A DNA stretch of 64,000 nucleotides from Rikenellaceae bacterium (GTDB lineage: Bacteria; Bacteroidota; Bacteroidia; Bacteroidales; Rikenellaceae), in the NCBI GenBank assembly GCA_015059955.1, contig SUZK01000004.1, forward strand, positions 173,733 through 237,732, written 5' to 3'. The position numbers and the translations under genes were made by a program. Below, in pieces: positions 44,842 through 53,366 of the stretch (position 1 is the first letter of the stretch; each line of letters opens with the position of its first letter). The notes below the pieces were generated by a model. The model was not told the origin of the DNA and ran no database searches. It was given only the letters and a program-made list of their open reading frames with translations.

Positions 44842-46239
44842 CTATTTTGCTGTTAGACCACGCTTTGCTGCCTCCTCCTCCATAAGTCGGTAGGCGGCAT
44901 CGTAGTCGTTGGGGATGACACCATCGAGGATGGCATCCTTTATCACCTCCTTAATCTCACCTATCACCGCGCATGGTGGTAGGTCGTACGTCTTCATTAT
45001 CAGGTCACCCGTGATAGGTGGCTGGAAGTTACGTATGCGGTCGCGCTCCTCAAGGTCGTGGAGCTTGCGCCTTACGAGCTGATAGTTTTGCAGATAGCGC
45101 TGTACCTTACTGTCGATACCCGATGTTATGTCGGCCTCGCAGAGTATCATCAGCTTCTCGATGTCGTCTCCAGCCTCGAAGAGTAGACGGCGCACTGCCG
45201 AGTCCGTCACAAGGTCCTCCGAGAGGACTATGGGGCGCATATGCAGGAAGACCATCTTCTGCACAAAGCGCATAGGGTCACCTAACGGCAGCTTCAAACG
45301 GCGGAACACCTGTGGTACCATCTTCGAGCCGACGGCCTCGTGCTGGCGGAATGTCCACCCCTGGTGCACGTCGAAGGCCTTTGTTGCGGGCTTGCCAATG
45401 TCGTGGAGCAGTGCTGCCCAGCGTAGCCATAGGTCGTCGGAGCGCTTGGCGACATTGTCCAACACCTTCAACGTATGCTCGAAGTTATCCTTGTGTGCAT
45501 GCTTACCGCGGCGCTCCACGCCCGACATATTCTCAAGCTCTGGAAGCACATGCTTCAATAGCCCTGAGTGGTGCATAAGCTGCAATCCTATCGAGGGCGC
45601 TGGCGATGCCATAATCTTGTTTAGCTCGGTGGCTATGCGCTCGCGCGACACTATCTTTATTCGCTCTGCCTGACGCGCTATGCCGTCGAACGTCTCGTCG
45701 TCGATGTCGAAGCCCAACTGCGATGCAAACCTCACAGCACGCATCATGCGCAGTGGGTCGTCCGAGAATGTCTTATCTGGCTCACAGGGGGTACGTATGA
45801 TGCAGTCATCAAGGTCGTCAAGACCACCAAACGGGTCGACAAGCTCACCAAAGCGGTTGCCATTTACGCACCACGCCATGGCGTTGATTGTGAAGTCGCG
45901 ACGACGCTGGTCATCCTCCAACGTGCCTTGCTCGACAATGGGGTTGCGTGAGTTGTGCACATAGCTCTCCTTGCGTGCCCCGACAAACTCAACCTCGGTA
46001 TCTCCCCAGCGTAGCATCGCCGTGCCGTAGGTCTTGTATACCGACACCTTCGTTTTCAGCTCGCGCCCAAGCTCCTCGGCGACCTCTATACCGTTGCCTA
46101 CGACCACAATGTCGATGTCCGACGATGGGCGACGCAGGTAGTAGTCGCGCACAAAGCCTCCGACAGCATAGGCCTCAACGCCTAAGCGGTCTACGATACG
46201 TGTTATGTGCTTGAATACAGGGTGCTTGAGTGGCGTCAT
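44842..46239 (-). CDS. cca: CCA tRNA nucleotidyltransferase/poly(A) polymerase family with HD domain
   Basis: Adds or repairs the 3' CCA of tRNA. The nucleotidyltransferase head has AVGGFVRDYYLRRPSSDIDIVVVGNG (catalytic Asp pair) and RRRDFTINAMAWCVNG; RMMRAVRFASQLGFDID is the next conserved block. An HD domain is at about residues 250-345 (ALLHDIGKPATK). The length of 465 residues matches bacterial class II enzymes with an HD domain. Its start codon overlaps the pdxJ stop (TAATG). Confidence 0.93.
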   Translation of the reverse strand: MTPLKHPVFKHITRIVDRLGVEAYAVGGFVRDYYLRRPSSDIDIVVVGNGIEVAEELGRELKTKVSVYKTYGTAMLRWGDTEVEFVGARKESYVHNSRNPIVEQGTLEDDQRRRDFTINAMAWCVNGNRFGELVDPFGGLDDLDDCIIRTPCEPDKTFSDDPLRMMRAVRFASQLGFDIDDETFDGIARQAERIKIVSRERIATELNKIMASPAPSIGLQLMHHSGLLKHVLPELENMSGVERRGKHAHKDNFEHTLKVLDNVAKRSDDLWLRWAALLHDIGKPATKAFDVHQGWTFRQHEAVGSKMVPQVFRRLKLPLGDPMRFVQKMVFLHMRPIVLSEDLVTDSAVRRLLFEAGDDIEKLMILCEADITSGIDSKVQRYLQNYQLVRRKLHDLEERDRIRNFQPPITGDLIMKTYDLPPCAVIGEIKEVIKDAILDGVIPNDYDAAYRLMEEEAAKRGLTAK

Positions 46240-46970
46240 TATTCACTATTTCTTGCGCGACGTATGCAGCGCTGATAAATCTCAACCGTATTCTCCAAAC
46301 CCCAGTAGAGTGCATCGCTAATGAGGGCGTGGCCTATCGACACCTCGTCAACCCAAGGTATACGCTCGATGAAGTACTGCAAGTTCTCGGTGTTGAGGTC
46401 GTGGCCAGCATTCAGACCAAGACCCACACGACGCGCCTCCTCGGCAGCTGCCACGTAGGGTGCTATCGCCGCCTCGCGGTCTTTGGCGTAGCCTGCGGCG
46501 TATGCCTCGGTATATAGCTCTACGCGGTCTGCACCACACTCCTTGGCTGCCGTAACCATCTCAACTACAGGGTCTACGAAGATGGATACACGTATGCCAG
46601 CCTTATGGAAGCGGTCGGCCATAGCACGCAAGTAGTCGCGATACTTGATGGTATCCCAACCTGCCGACGAGGTTATAGCATCCTCGGCATCGGGCACGAG
46701 TGTCACCTGTGCTGGGCGCACCTCCTCGACAAGCTCACAGAAGCTCTCGATGGGGTTACCCTCGACGTTAAGCTCAGTGGTGATGTTGGCCTTCAGCTCC
46801 CTCACGTCGGAGTAGCGTATATGGCGAGCATCGGGACGTGGATGTACGGTGATGCCGTCGGCACCAAACTGCTCGATGTCGAGCGCCGCCTTGAGCAGAT
46901 TAGGCATATTTCCGCCTCGCGAGTTGCGGACAACTGCAATCTTATTTACGTTAACGCTTAATTTTGTCAT
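46239..46970 (-). CDS. pdxJ: Pyridoxine 5'-phosphate synthase PdxJ
   Basis: PdxJ condenses 3-amino-2-oxopropyl phosphate and deoxyxylulose 5-phosphate to pyridoxine 5'-phosphate. The 243-residue TIM barrel begins [26 protein letters not shown], followed by [31 protein letters not shown], and the phosphate-binding [11 protein letters not shown] and [15 protein letters not shown]. It heads a minus-strand operon (pdxJ, cca, metallophosphoesterase, GH5). Confidence 0.96.
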   Translation of the reverse strand: MTKLSVNVNKIAVVRNSRGGNMPNLLKAALDIEQFGADGITVHPRPDARHIRYSDVRELKANITTELNVEGNPIESFCELVEEVRPAQVTLVPDAEDAITSSAGWDTIKYRDYLRAMADRFHKAGIRVSIFVDPVVEMVTAAKECGADRVELYTEAYAAGYAKDREAAIAPYVAAAEEARRVGLGLNAGHDLNTENLQYFIERIPWVDEVSIGHALISDALYWGLENTVEIYQRCIRRARNSE

Positions 46971-46978
46971 AATTTTCT

Positions 46979-47000
46979 TATCTTTGCAGTAGCAAAGTTA
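46979..47000. promoter_or_regulatory. Overlapping divergent promoters of nadK and pdxJ
   Basis: A plus-strand TATCTTTG (46979-46986) and a minus-strand TAACTTTG (46993-47000) face each other 6 bases apart between pdxJ and nadK. The words CTTTGCAGTAGCAAAG form a partial palindrome, so polymerase bound at one promoter would block the other. Confidence 0.65.
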
Positions 47001-47023
47001 CGATAATTTTTCATTTTGTCGCA

Positions 47024-47893
47024 ATGAACATTATACTTTTTTCACGTAAGCAGGTTAACCACCGTGCGCAACAGCTATCGGTGATGCTCGATACAATCGC
47101 CCGTTTGGGTGTCGACTACACTATAAATGAGGACTTTGCGTCGGATATTGAGGCGCTTCTTGGCATAAGCATCGACCCCTCGCATCGCTTCAGTGGCGAG
47201 ATAGTCGCTACGGGCGACGATGTGGTTGTCACCTATGGTGGCGATGGCACACTTCTCGAGGCCGTTGGTCTTCTCCCAAATTTCACAATCCCTGTTGTCG
47301 GCATCAACTGCGGTAGGTTGGGCTACTTGACCGTCGACGATGGCGATGGCATTGAGGCCCTTTTGGAGCGTATCGTCTGCCGCGAAGTACCCACCGAGCA
47401 GCGTGGAATGTTACGTGTCGAGGGTGTAGCTTCGGATGGAGGTAGATGCTTGGCTCTCAACGAGGTAGCCATACATCGTCACGGTGCGACAATGATAACT
47501 ATCGAGGCGCTTATCAATGGCAACCCTGTTGCCACCTACCATGGCGACGGCCTTGTTGTCTCAACGCCCACAGGCTCAACGGCGTACTCGTTGAGTGCTG
47601 GAGGCCCTATCGTCGACCCCACATGCTGCTGCTTTGTGCTCTCGCCCTTAGCGCCCCACAACTTGACAATGCGACCAATAGTTGTTCCAGATAGCAACAC
47701 CATCACCCTGCGTCTTCATGCTCGTGGTGGCGAGGCTTTTCTCTCGGCCGATAACCGCACCTATACCCTCGCCGATGGGGCTACAATCACCCTTCGTCTT
47801 GCCGACGAGCGTCTAATTTTGGCAACACCACATAATAATACGTTCTACGACACGTTAAGAGAAAAGATGATGTGGGGCGTCGATAAGCGCTAA
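47024..47893 (+). CDS. nadK: NAD kinase
   Basis: NadK phosphorylates NAD to NADP. The 289-residue protein has VTYGGDGTLLEAVGLL (GGDGT motif), GINCGRLGYLTVDDGD, NEVAIHRHG, and VSTPTGSTAYSLSAGGPIV. Length is normal. It is transcribed alone from a promoter overlapping that of pdxJ; both enzymes make cofactors. Confidence 0.96.
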   Translation: MNIILFSRKQVNHRAQQLSVMLDTIARLGVDYTINEDFASDIEALLGISIDPSHRFSGEIVATGDDVVVTYGGDGTLLEAVGLLPNFTIPVVGINCGRLGYLTVDDGDGIEALLERIVCREVPTEQRGMLRVEGVASDGGRCLALNEVAIHRHGATMITIEALINGNPVATYHGDGLVVSTPTGSTAYSLSAGGPIVDPTCCCFVLSPLAPHNLTMRPIVVPDSNTITLRLHARGGEAFLSADNRTYTLADGATITLRLADERLILATPHNNTFYDTLREKMMWGVDKR

Positions 47894-47925
47894 TAATAGC
47901 GATAAATGTGCCACATTCTGTTTTG

Positions 47926-47956
47926 GGCTAACATGCTGATTTACAGATGTTAGTCC
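47926..47956 (+). terminator. Hairpin after nadK
   Basis: GGCTAACAT (47926-47934) pairs with ATGTTAGTCC (47947-47956). It lacks a long T run, so it may stop transcription only partly before uppS. Confidence 0.5.
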
Positions 47957-48021
47957 TTGTAACACGCGCACACATGAGTAAAATTCCGTGTTCTGTGTTG
48001 TGATTTGTGAATTTTATTGCT

Positions 48022-48029
48022 TACATTTG
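48022..48029 (+). promoter_or_regulatory. -7 element TACATTTG of uppS-bamA-skp
   Basis: TACATTTG lies 10 bases before the uppS ATG at 48039, which shows that the longer open frame back to 47988 is not used. Confidence 0.55.
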
Positions 48030-48038
48030 CAAGTTATT

Positions 48039-48761
48039 ATGAGTGAAAAAAGAGCCATACCAGAACACGTAGCCATCATCATGGATGGCAATGGCCGCTG
48101 GGCAAAGCAGCAGGGCAAGGAGCGCTACGAGGGGCACATCGCAGGTGTCGAGTCGGTGCGTGCCGTGGTGCGTGCCGCAGCGCGTAATGGTGTGAAGTGG
48201 CTTACGCTGTATGCCTTCTCCACTGAGAACTGGGGACGTCCCGCTGCTGAGGTTGAGGCCATCATGGAGCTCTTCTGCAAGAGCGTCATGGGCGAGTGCG
48301 ACGACCTGAAGCGTCAGGGTGTGAAGGTGCGTATCATCGGTGAGCGCACACACTTCTCGGAGCGAGTCCTCACGATGATAGACCACATCGAGAGCTATAC
48401 GGAGGGTGGTGAGCGTCTGACGTTGGTGTTGGCCTTCAACTACTCGTCGCGTCGCGAGATGGTGCTTGCGATGCAGAGTATTGCCCAGAGGGTTCAGCTT
48501 GGCGAGCTTAAGGTTGAGGCTATCGACGACGATGTTGTTGCCGACAGCCTCATGACGCGAGGTATGCCCGACCCCGACATGATAATACGCACAAGTGGCG
48601 AGTGCCGTTTGAGTAACTTCCTCTTGTGGCAGGCGTCGTATGCCGAGTTTTACTTCCCAGAGGTGTTGTGGCCCGACTTTACGGAGGAGGAGTTCGACAA
48701 GGCCCTTGAGGTTTTTGCACGTCGCGACCGTCGCTACGGCCTTGTGACAGATGAAAATTAA
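48039..48761 (+). CDS. uppS: Undecaprenyl diphosphate synthase
   Basis: UppS builds the C55 lipid carrier of cell-wall and glycan synthesis. The 240-residue protein starts MSEKRAIPEHVAIIMDGNGRWAKQQGK (catalytic Asp in MDGNGRWA) and shows LTLYAFSTENWGRP, LAFNYSSRREM and DMIIRTSGECRLSNFLLWQASYAE. The open frame upstream overlaps the promoter and is not counted. It leads the operon to bamA. Confidence 0.97.
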   Translation: MSEKRAIPEHVAIIMDGNGRWAKQQGKERYEGHIAGVESVRAVVRAAARNGVKWLTLYAFSTENWGRPAAEVEAIMELFCKSVMGECDDLKRQGVKVRIIGERTHFSERVLTMIDHIESYTEGGERLTLVLAFNYSSRREMVLAMQSIAQRVQLGELKVEAIDDDVVADSLMTRGMPDPDMIIRTSGECRLSNFLLWQASYAEFYFPEVLWPDFTEEEFDKALEVFARRDRRYGLVTDEN

Positions 48762-48764
48762 GCA

Positions 48765-51326
48765 ATGATGAGAGAGTTCAGAATACTTCTTATTACCCTT
48801 GTGGCGGTGTTTACCACCATAGCTACGGCCGAGGCCCAGCAGACCTCGCGTCGCTACAACATCGGTGATGACCTAAATAACGAGATTAGCGACACGCTAA
48901 ATTTCGACCTCGATGCCCCTGTGATGACTGAGGGTGATGGCACGTTGTACTACATTCGTAAGATTAACCTTCACGGTGTTAAGTACCTCAACCACGACAT
49001 CCTCAAGCAGTCGGCAGGCCTTATCGAGGGCGACTCTATCTATCTTCCCAGCTCGTTCATCTCGAACGCCATGCACCGTTTGTGGGCACCACGCTACTTC
49101 TCTGACATCCAGATAGGTGCCACCATCGAGGGCGATTCGCTCGACTTGGAGGTATTCCTCAAGGAGCGCCCACGTATCCTTACGTGGAACTTTGAGGGCG
49201 TCTCAAAGAGCAAGCGTGACGACCTGCGCGACGAGGTGCTCAAGTTGCGCCGTAACACCGAGCTCTCGGACTATGTCATCGACAAGAATGTGAAGCTCAT
49301 CAAGGAGCACTATGCCTCTAAGGGCTTCCGCACCTGCGAGGTCGATGTTCGCCTTACGAACGATACCATCTACGAGCAGTGCGTGAATGTAACCTTCGTC
49401 ATCGACCGTGGCCCTAAGGTGCGTGTTGGTGAGATTAACTTCACGGGTAACAACTCGTTCGAGGATAAGCGTCTGCGCCGCACCTTCAAGAAGACCCACC
49501 AGAAGAGCATCCTCTTCTTCCAGAATAGAAAGCTCAACGAGGAGGACTACGAGGCAGATAAGGAGCTGTTGCTCGACTTCTACAACTCGCGTGGCTACCG
49601 CAATGCCACCATCGTTCGCGACTCTATCTACACCATCGACGATGCTACTCTCGGCATCGACATCGAGGTTGACGAGGGCAAGCAGTTCTATATCCGCAAT
49701 ATCAAGTGGGTGGGTAACTCTATCTACACCACCGAGTATCTCGACAACCTTCTCGGCATCCAGCCTGGCGATATCTACGACAAGAAGTCGATGCATAAGC
49801 GCCTTGGTATTGGCAAGGAGATGAACCCCGAGGAGATGTCCATATCGTCGCTCTACCAGAATAATGGCTACCTCATGTCGCAGATTGAGCCTGCCGAGAT
49901 TGTCGTAGGCCCCGACTCGCTCGACTTGGAGATTCGTGTCTTCGAGGGTAAGCCATTTACTATCAATAATGTCGGCATCTCGGGTAATATGCGTGTCGAC
50001 GACGAGGTAATCCGCCGTGAGTTGTATGTTCGCCCTGGCGAGCTCTACAACCGCGCCCTGCTTATGCAGACCATGCGTACGCTTATGGGTATGGGTCACT
50101 TCGACGAGCAGGCCATCATGCCCGATATACAGCCTGTCACTGACGAGCTTGTCGACATCAACTGGCCACTCCAGGAGAAGGCCTCCGACCAGTTTAATAT
50201 CGCTGGTGGTTGGGGCTCTGGTACCTTTGTCGGCTCTATTGGCGTGACGTTGAACAACCTCTCGATACGTAACTTCTTCAAGAAGGGAGCATGGCGCCCC
50301 TACCCCTCGGGTCAGAACCAGCGCTTGCAGATATCGGGACAGACCAACGGTACATACTATAAGGCGTTGTCGTTGAGCTTCACCGACCCATGGCTTGGTG
50401 GCCGACGTCCTAACTCGTTCTCTATCTCGGGATATATATCGGAGCAGAATAACGCCTACTACGTATGGCAGAATGCCACCATGCACTACCGCTCTATGGG
50501 TATTGCCGTGGGCTTTGGTAAGCGCCTCAAGTGGCCCGATCCATACTTCACGTTCTACGGTGAGTTGGGCTACCAGCGCTACGGCCTCAAGGGCTGGAAC
50601 TCGTTTATCATTAGCGATGGTGTCTCGAATACCTTGTCGTTGAAGCTCGTGTTGCAGCGTTCGTCTGTCGATGCGCCCTTCTTCTCGCGCTCGGGTTCGG
50701 AGTTCACGCTCTCGGTGCAGGCGACACCTCCATTCTCGTTGTGGGATGGCAAGAACTACGTCTCAAAGGAGCTTAGCGACCAGGACCGCTACCGCTGGAT
50801 TGAGTACCACAAGTGGTTGCTCAAGGGTCGTTGGTACTTCCCTCTCACGCGCAACCAGAACCTTGTGCTTATGCTCGGTGCCGAGATGGGCTTCCTGGGC
50901 CACTATAACAAGAATAAGGTATCGCCTTTTGAGCGTTTCGAGATTGGTGGTGACGGTATGACGGGCTATAATATCTATGGTGTCGACATCATCTCTATGC
51001 GTGGTTACGAGGATGGTGCTCTCGACCCATCGAGCTACTACTCTGTGGCCTATAATAAGTATACCGTTGAGTTGCGCTACCCAGTTATCTTGAAGCCAAA
51101 CTCGTCGATATATGTTCTCGGCTTCTTGGAGGGTGGTAACGGCTTTAACTCGTGGAAGGAGTTCTCGCCATTTAAGATTAAGCGCTCGGCGGGTATTGGT
51201 GTACGCCTCTACCTCCCTGTTGTGGGTATGTTGGGTATCGACTGGGGTTACGGTTTCGACCCAGCCTTTGGCAAGACCAAGCCAAGTGGTTCGCAGTTCC
51301 ACTTCGTCATGGGTCAGCAGTTCTAA
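48765..51326 (+). CDS. bamA: Outer membrane protein assembly factor BamA
   Basis: BamA inserts barrels into the outer membrane. The 853-residue protein has a signal peptide (first about 25 residues, ending AEAQQ), POTRA repeats to about residue 430 (RKINLHGVKYLNHDIL, RVGEINFTGNNSFEDKRLRRTFKK, IRNIKWVGNSIYTTEYLDNLLG, INNVGISGNMRVDDEVIRRELY) and a beta barrel ending FHFVMGQQF with a terminal Phe. It lies between uppS and two skp genes, the order found across Bacteroidetes. Confidence 0.96.
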   Translation: MMREFRILLITLVAVFTTIATAEAQQTSRRYNIGDDLNNEISDTLNFDLDAPVMTEGDGTLYYIRKINLHGVKYLNHDILKQSAGLIEGDSIYLPSSFISNAMHRLWAPRYFSDIQIGATIEGDSLDLEVFLKERPRILTWNFEGVSKSKRDDLRDEVLKLRRNTELSDYVIDKNVKLIKEHYASKGFRTCEVDVRLTNDTIYEQCVNVTFVIDRGPKVRVGEINFTGNNSFEDKRLRRTFKKTHQKSILFFQNRKLNEEDYEADKELLLDFYNSRGYRNATIVRDSIYTIDDATLGIDIEVDEGKQFYIRNIKWVGNSIYTTEYLDNLLGIQPGDIYDKKSMHKRLGIGKEMNPEEMSISSLYQNNGYLMSQIEPAEIVVGPDSLDLEIRVFEGKPFTINNVGISGNMRVDDEVIRRELYVRPGELYNRALLMQTMRTLMGMGHFDEQAIMPDIQPVTDELVDINWPLQEKASDQFNIAGGWGSGTFVGSIGVTLNNLSIRNFFKKGAWRPYPSGQNQRLQISGQTNGTYYKALSLSFTDPWLGGRRPNSFSISGYISEQNNAYYVWQNATMHYRSMGIAVGFGKRLKWPDPYFTFYGELGYQRYGLKGWNSFIISDGVSNTLSLKLVLQRSSVDAPFFSRSGSEFTLSVQATPPFSLWDGKNYVSKELSDQDRYRWIEYHKWLLKGRWYFPLTRNQNLVLMLGAEMGFLGHYNKNKVSPFERFEIGGDGMTGYNIYGVDIISMRGYEDGALDPSSYYSVAYNKYTVELRYPVILKPNSSIYVLGFLEGGNGFNSWKEFSPFKIKRSAGIGVRLYLPVVGMLGIDWGYGFDPAFGKTKPSGSQFHFVMGQQF

Positions 51327-51497
51327 TTGCAGGAAAATGGCGACGATGGCAATAAATTTGAGATGTTAAACGCTATATATACAGAGCCTTTAGGTAGGTC
51401 CTATTAATTAGGTCGAGTTAACGACCGAAGAGGGAATCTGCCGCGAACGAAAAACATAATTACTAATTTATAGAACACACCTTAAATTTTACGTACT

Positions 51498-52004
51498 ATG
51501 AGAAAGATGATTCTTGCGCTTGTATTGGCGATGATGACCGCAGGCATGGCCTCGGCACAGAACTATATGGTTGTTGATAGCGAGAAGGTATTTAAGTCTA
51601 TCAGCTCGTATAACACCGCTTTGGATAATATCGAGAAGCTCGCCGAGCAGTATCAGCAGCAGGTAGATGCTAAGTTTGCAGAGGTCGAGCAGCTCTATAA
51701 TAGCTATATGCAGCAGCGTGCGTCGCTCAGCGAGGCCTATCGTCAGCAGTACGAGCAGATGATTTTGCAGAAGGAGGCCGAGGCTACCGAGTATCAGGAG
51801 TCGTTGTTCGGCACCGAGGGCGAGCTTATGAAGAAGCGTATGGAGCTTATCCAGCCCATCCAGCAGAGGGTGTTCAGCACTATCGAGAGCTTCTCGCGCC
51901 AGTATGGCTACGACCTTGTCATCGACATTTCGGCGAACCCTACCATCTTGTACTACTCGTCGAAGGTAGACTACACCGATAGGATTATCGCAGCCTTGAA
52001 GTAG
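51498..52004 (+). CDS. OmpH/Skp family periplasmic chaperone (first of two)
   Basis: A signal peptide (MRKMILALVLAMMTAGMASAQ) precedes a helical coiled-coil arm typical of Skp (about residues 40-120, Gln/Glu-rich with repeats such as KLAEQYQQQVDAKFAEVEQL). The start of the mature part, NYMVVDSEKVFKSI, is the conserved beta strand of the body. Skp holds unfolded outer membrane proteins for BamA, which lies immediately upstream after a 170-base gap with a putative leader. Confidence 0.93.
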   Translation: MRKMILALVLAMMTAGMASAQNYMVVDSEKVFKSISSYNTALDNIEKLAEQYQQQVDAKFAEVEQLYNSYMQQRASLSEAYRQQYEQMILQKEAEATEYQESLFGTEGELMKKRMELIQPIQQRVFSTIESFSRQYGYDLVIDISANPTILYYSSKVDYTDRIIAALK

Positions 52005-52038
52005 ACAATTAACGAATTTAAATGATTATAGATTTTTT

Positions 52039-52578
52039 ATGATGAAGAAGTTATTGAAACTGACCCTCGCCATGGTGTTCGTTCTTGGTGCATCATCGGC
52101 GTCAGCGCAGAAGTTAGGCCGTGTAGATCTCGCAGCCATCGTTCCCAACATGCCTGAGTATACCGAGGCTGTTGCTAACCTTGAGACCTATGGTAAGGAT
52201 CTCCAGAACCAGTTGGAGCAGATTCAGGTTGAGTTCAACCAGAAGTATGCCGACTACGACAAGAACATGAATACATACAACGACACTGTCCGTCAGATGA
52301 AGGAGAGCGAGTTGCAGCAGCTTCAGCAGCGCTTTGACGAGTTCCGTCAGATAGCGCAGCAGGATATGCAGAAGAAGGAGGCTGAGCTTATGGAGCCTAT
52401 CTACGAGAAGGCTAATGCCGCTGTTAATACCGTTGCTAAGGCTGGTGGCTACGCTGTTATCTTCAGCACTGCTGGCGACCAGGCTGCCGCTGCAGGCTTG
52501 GCATACTTCGACCCTGCGCAGGTTAAGGATATCACCGCGGAGGTTAAGAAGCAGCTTGGCATTGTTGACGCTAAGTAA
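52039..52578 (+). CDS. OmpH/Skp family periplasmic chaperone (second of two)
   Basis: The 179-residue product is a diverged duplicate of the preceding gene: signal peptide ending SSASAQ, LGRVDLAAIVPNMPEYTEAV, a charged coiled arm (about residues 50-120) and the C-terminal AGGYAVIFSTAGDQAAAAGLAYFDP. An in-frame second Met three bases later is an alternative start. A strong terminator follows and closes the bamA operon. Confidence 0.92.
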   Translation: MMKKLLKLTLAMVFVLGASSASAQKLGRVDLAAIVPNMPEYTEAVANLETYGKDLQNQLEQIQVEFNQKYADYDKNMNTYNDTVRQMKESELQQLQQRFDEFRQIAQQDMQKKEAELMEPIYEKANAAVNTVAKAGGYAVIFSTAGDQAAAAGLAYFDPAQVKDITAEVKKQLGIVDAK

Positions 52579-52607
52579 CCATCGCACGACTTTAACTATA
52601 ACTTAAT

Positions 52608-52641
52608 GGGGTGTCAGCGCATTGTGACGCCCCTTTTTTTT
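52608..52641 (+). terminator. Terminator at the end of the bamA-skp operon
   Basis: GGGGTGTCA (52608-52616) pairs with TGACGCCCC (52625-52633, one wobble) and is followed by eight T. It ends only 6 bases before the fRMsr start codon. Confidence 0.88.
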
Positions 52642-52647
52642 GATGCT

Positions 52648-53118
52648 ATGGCTGAGAATTTTGTTGTTGCCACGGGCGACAAACGCGCAAAATATGAGCT
52701 GCTCTATCGGCAGGTCGAGTCCCTTGTCGAGGGCGAGAGCGATGCTATTGCCAATATGGCAAATGTCGCCGCTATGATTGATGCTACGTTTCACTTCTGG
52801 TGGACTGGCTTCTACCGCGTCGTTGACGACGAACTTGTGTTGGGACCCTTCCAGGGCCCTGTGGCTTGTAGCCGTATAGCCTATGGCCGCGGTGTCTGTG
52901 GCACGGCGTGGCGCGAGCAGAGAACTATTGTTGTTGAGGATGTCGATAAGTTCGAGGGGCATATCGCATGTAGCAGTGCCTCGCGTAGCGAGATTGTCGT
53001 GCCTATCATTAGCGATGGCGCTGTTGTTGCCCTCTTGGATATAGATAGTGAGCACCTGGCTATGTTCGACGCCACGGATAGCGAGTGGCTTGAGCGCATT
53101 GTGTCGCTGCTTGCATAA
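52648..53118 (+). CDS. Free methionine-(R)-sulfoxide reductase (GAF domain)
   Basis: fRMsr reduces free Met-R-sulfoxide using cysteines in a GAF domain. From the start at 52648 the 156-residue product carries the three expected Cys: 74 in GPVACSRI, 84 in GRGVCGTA, and 108 in GHIACSS, followed by SEIVVPIISDGAVVALLDIDSE. The ATG at 52606 would extend it through the terminator stem and is unlikely. The gene has no clear own promoter and starts right behind a terminator, so it may depend on read-through. Confidence 0.92.
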   Translation: MAENFVVATGDKRAKYELLYRQVESLVEGESDAIANMANVAAMIDATFHFWWTGFYRVVDDELVLGPFQGPVACSRIAYGRGVCGTAWREQRTIVVEDVDKFEGHIACSSASRSEIVVPIISDGAVVALLDIDSEHLAMFDATDSEWLERIVSLLA

Positions 53119-53294
53119 CGCCAATAGAAGAGTACAGATGAAAAAGATATTAGGGAGATTAGGGAAGCAACTCCCCTATAATCCCTATAATCCCCATTTT
53201 CCCCACTTTCTCTAAATTCCCTAAACTTCCTAAGCCTGCGCCCTCGCAAGCGTAGCGCCATGCTGGCAGCGCCCGTAACAACTCCTCATTGAAC
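53119..53294. other. Spacer without a gene between fRMsr and the kinase
   Basis: I see no gene. It contains a run of AATCCCTA/TTAGGGA-type words (53145-53230) that can pair with each other, similar in wording to 42330-42375, which suggests a shared decayed repeat. Confidence 0.4.
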
Positions 53295-53327
53295 AAAAAA
53301 ACTCCTCGCGCTTTCGTGCGCGAGGAG
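53295..53327 (-). terminator. Terminator of the Ser/Thr kinase gene
   Basis: CTCCTCGCGC pairs with GCGCGAGGAG (53302-53311 with 53318-53327) and is followed by seven T on the minus strand. Confidence 0.88.
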
Positions 53328-53366
53328 AAATAGTAAAGCTGTGGTCGCAACCGACAAGCCTAAATC

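Noticed and set aside
49203..50486. A 427-residue minus-strand frame opposite bamA
   Set aside because: It is antisense to the POTRA and barrel coding region, with no motif or own promoter.
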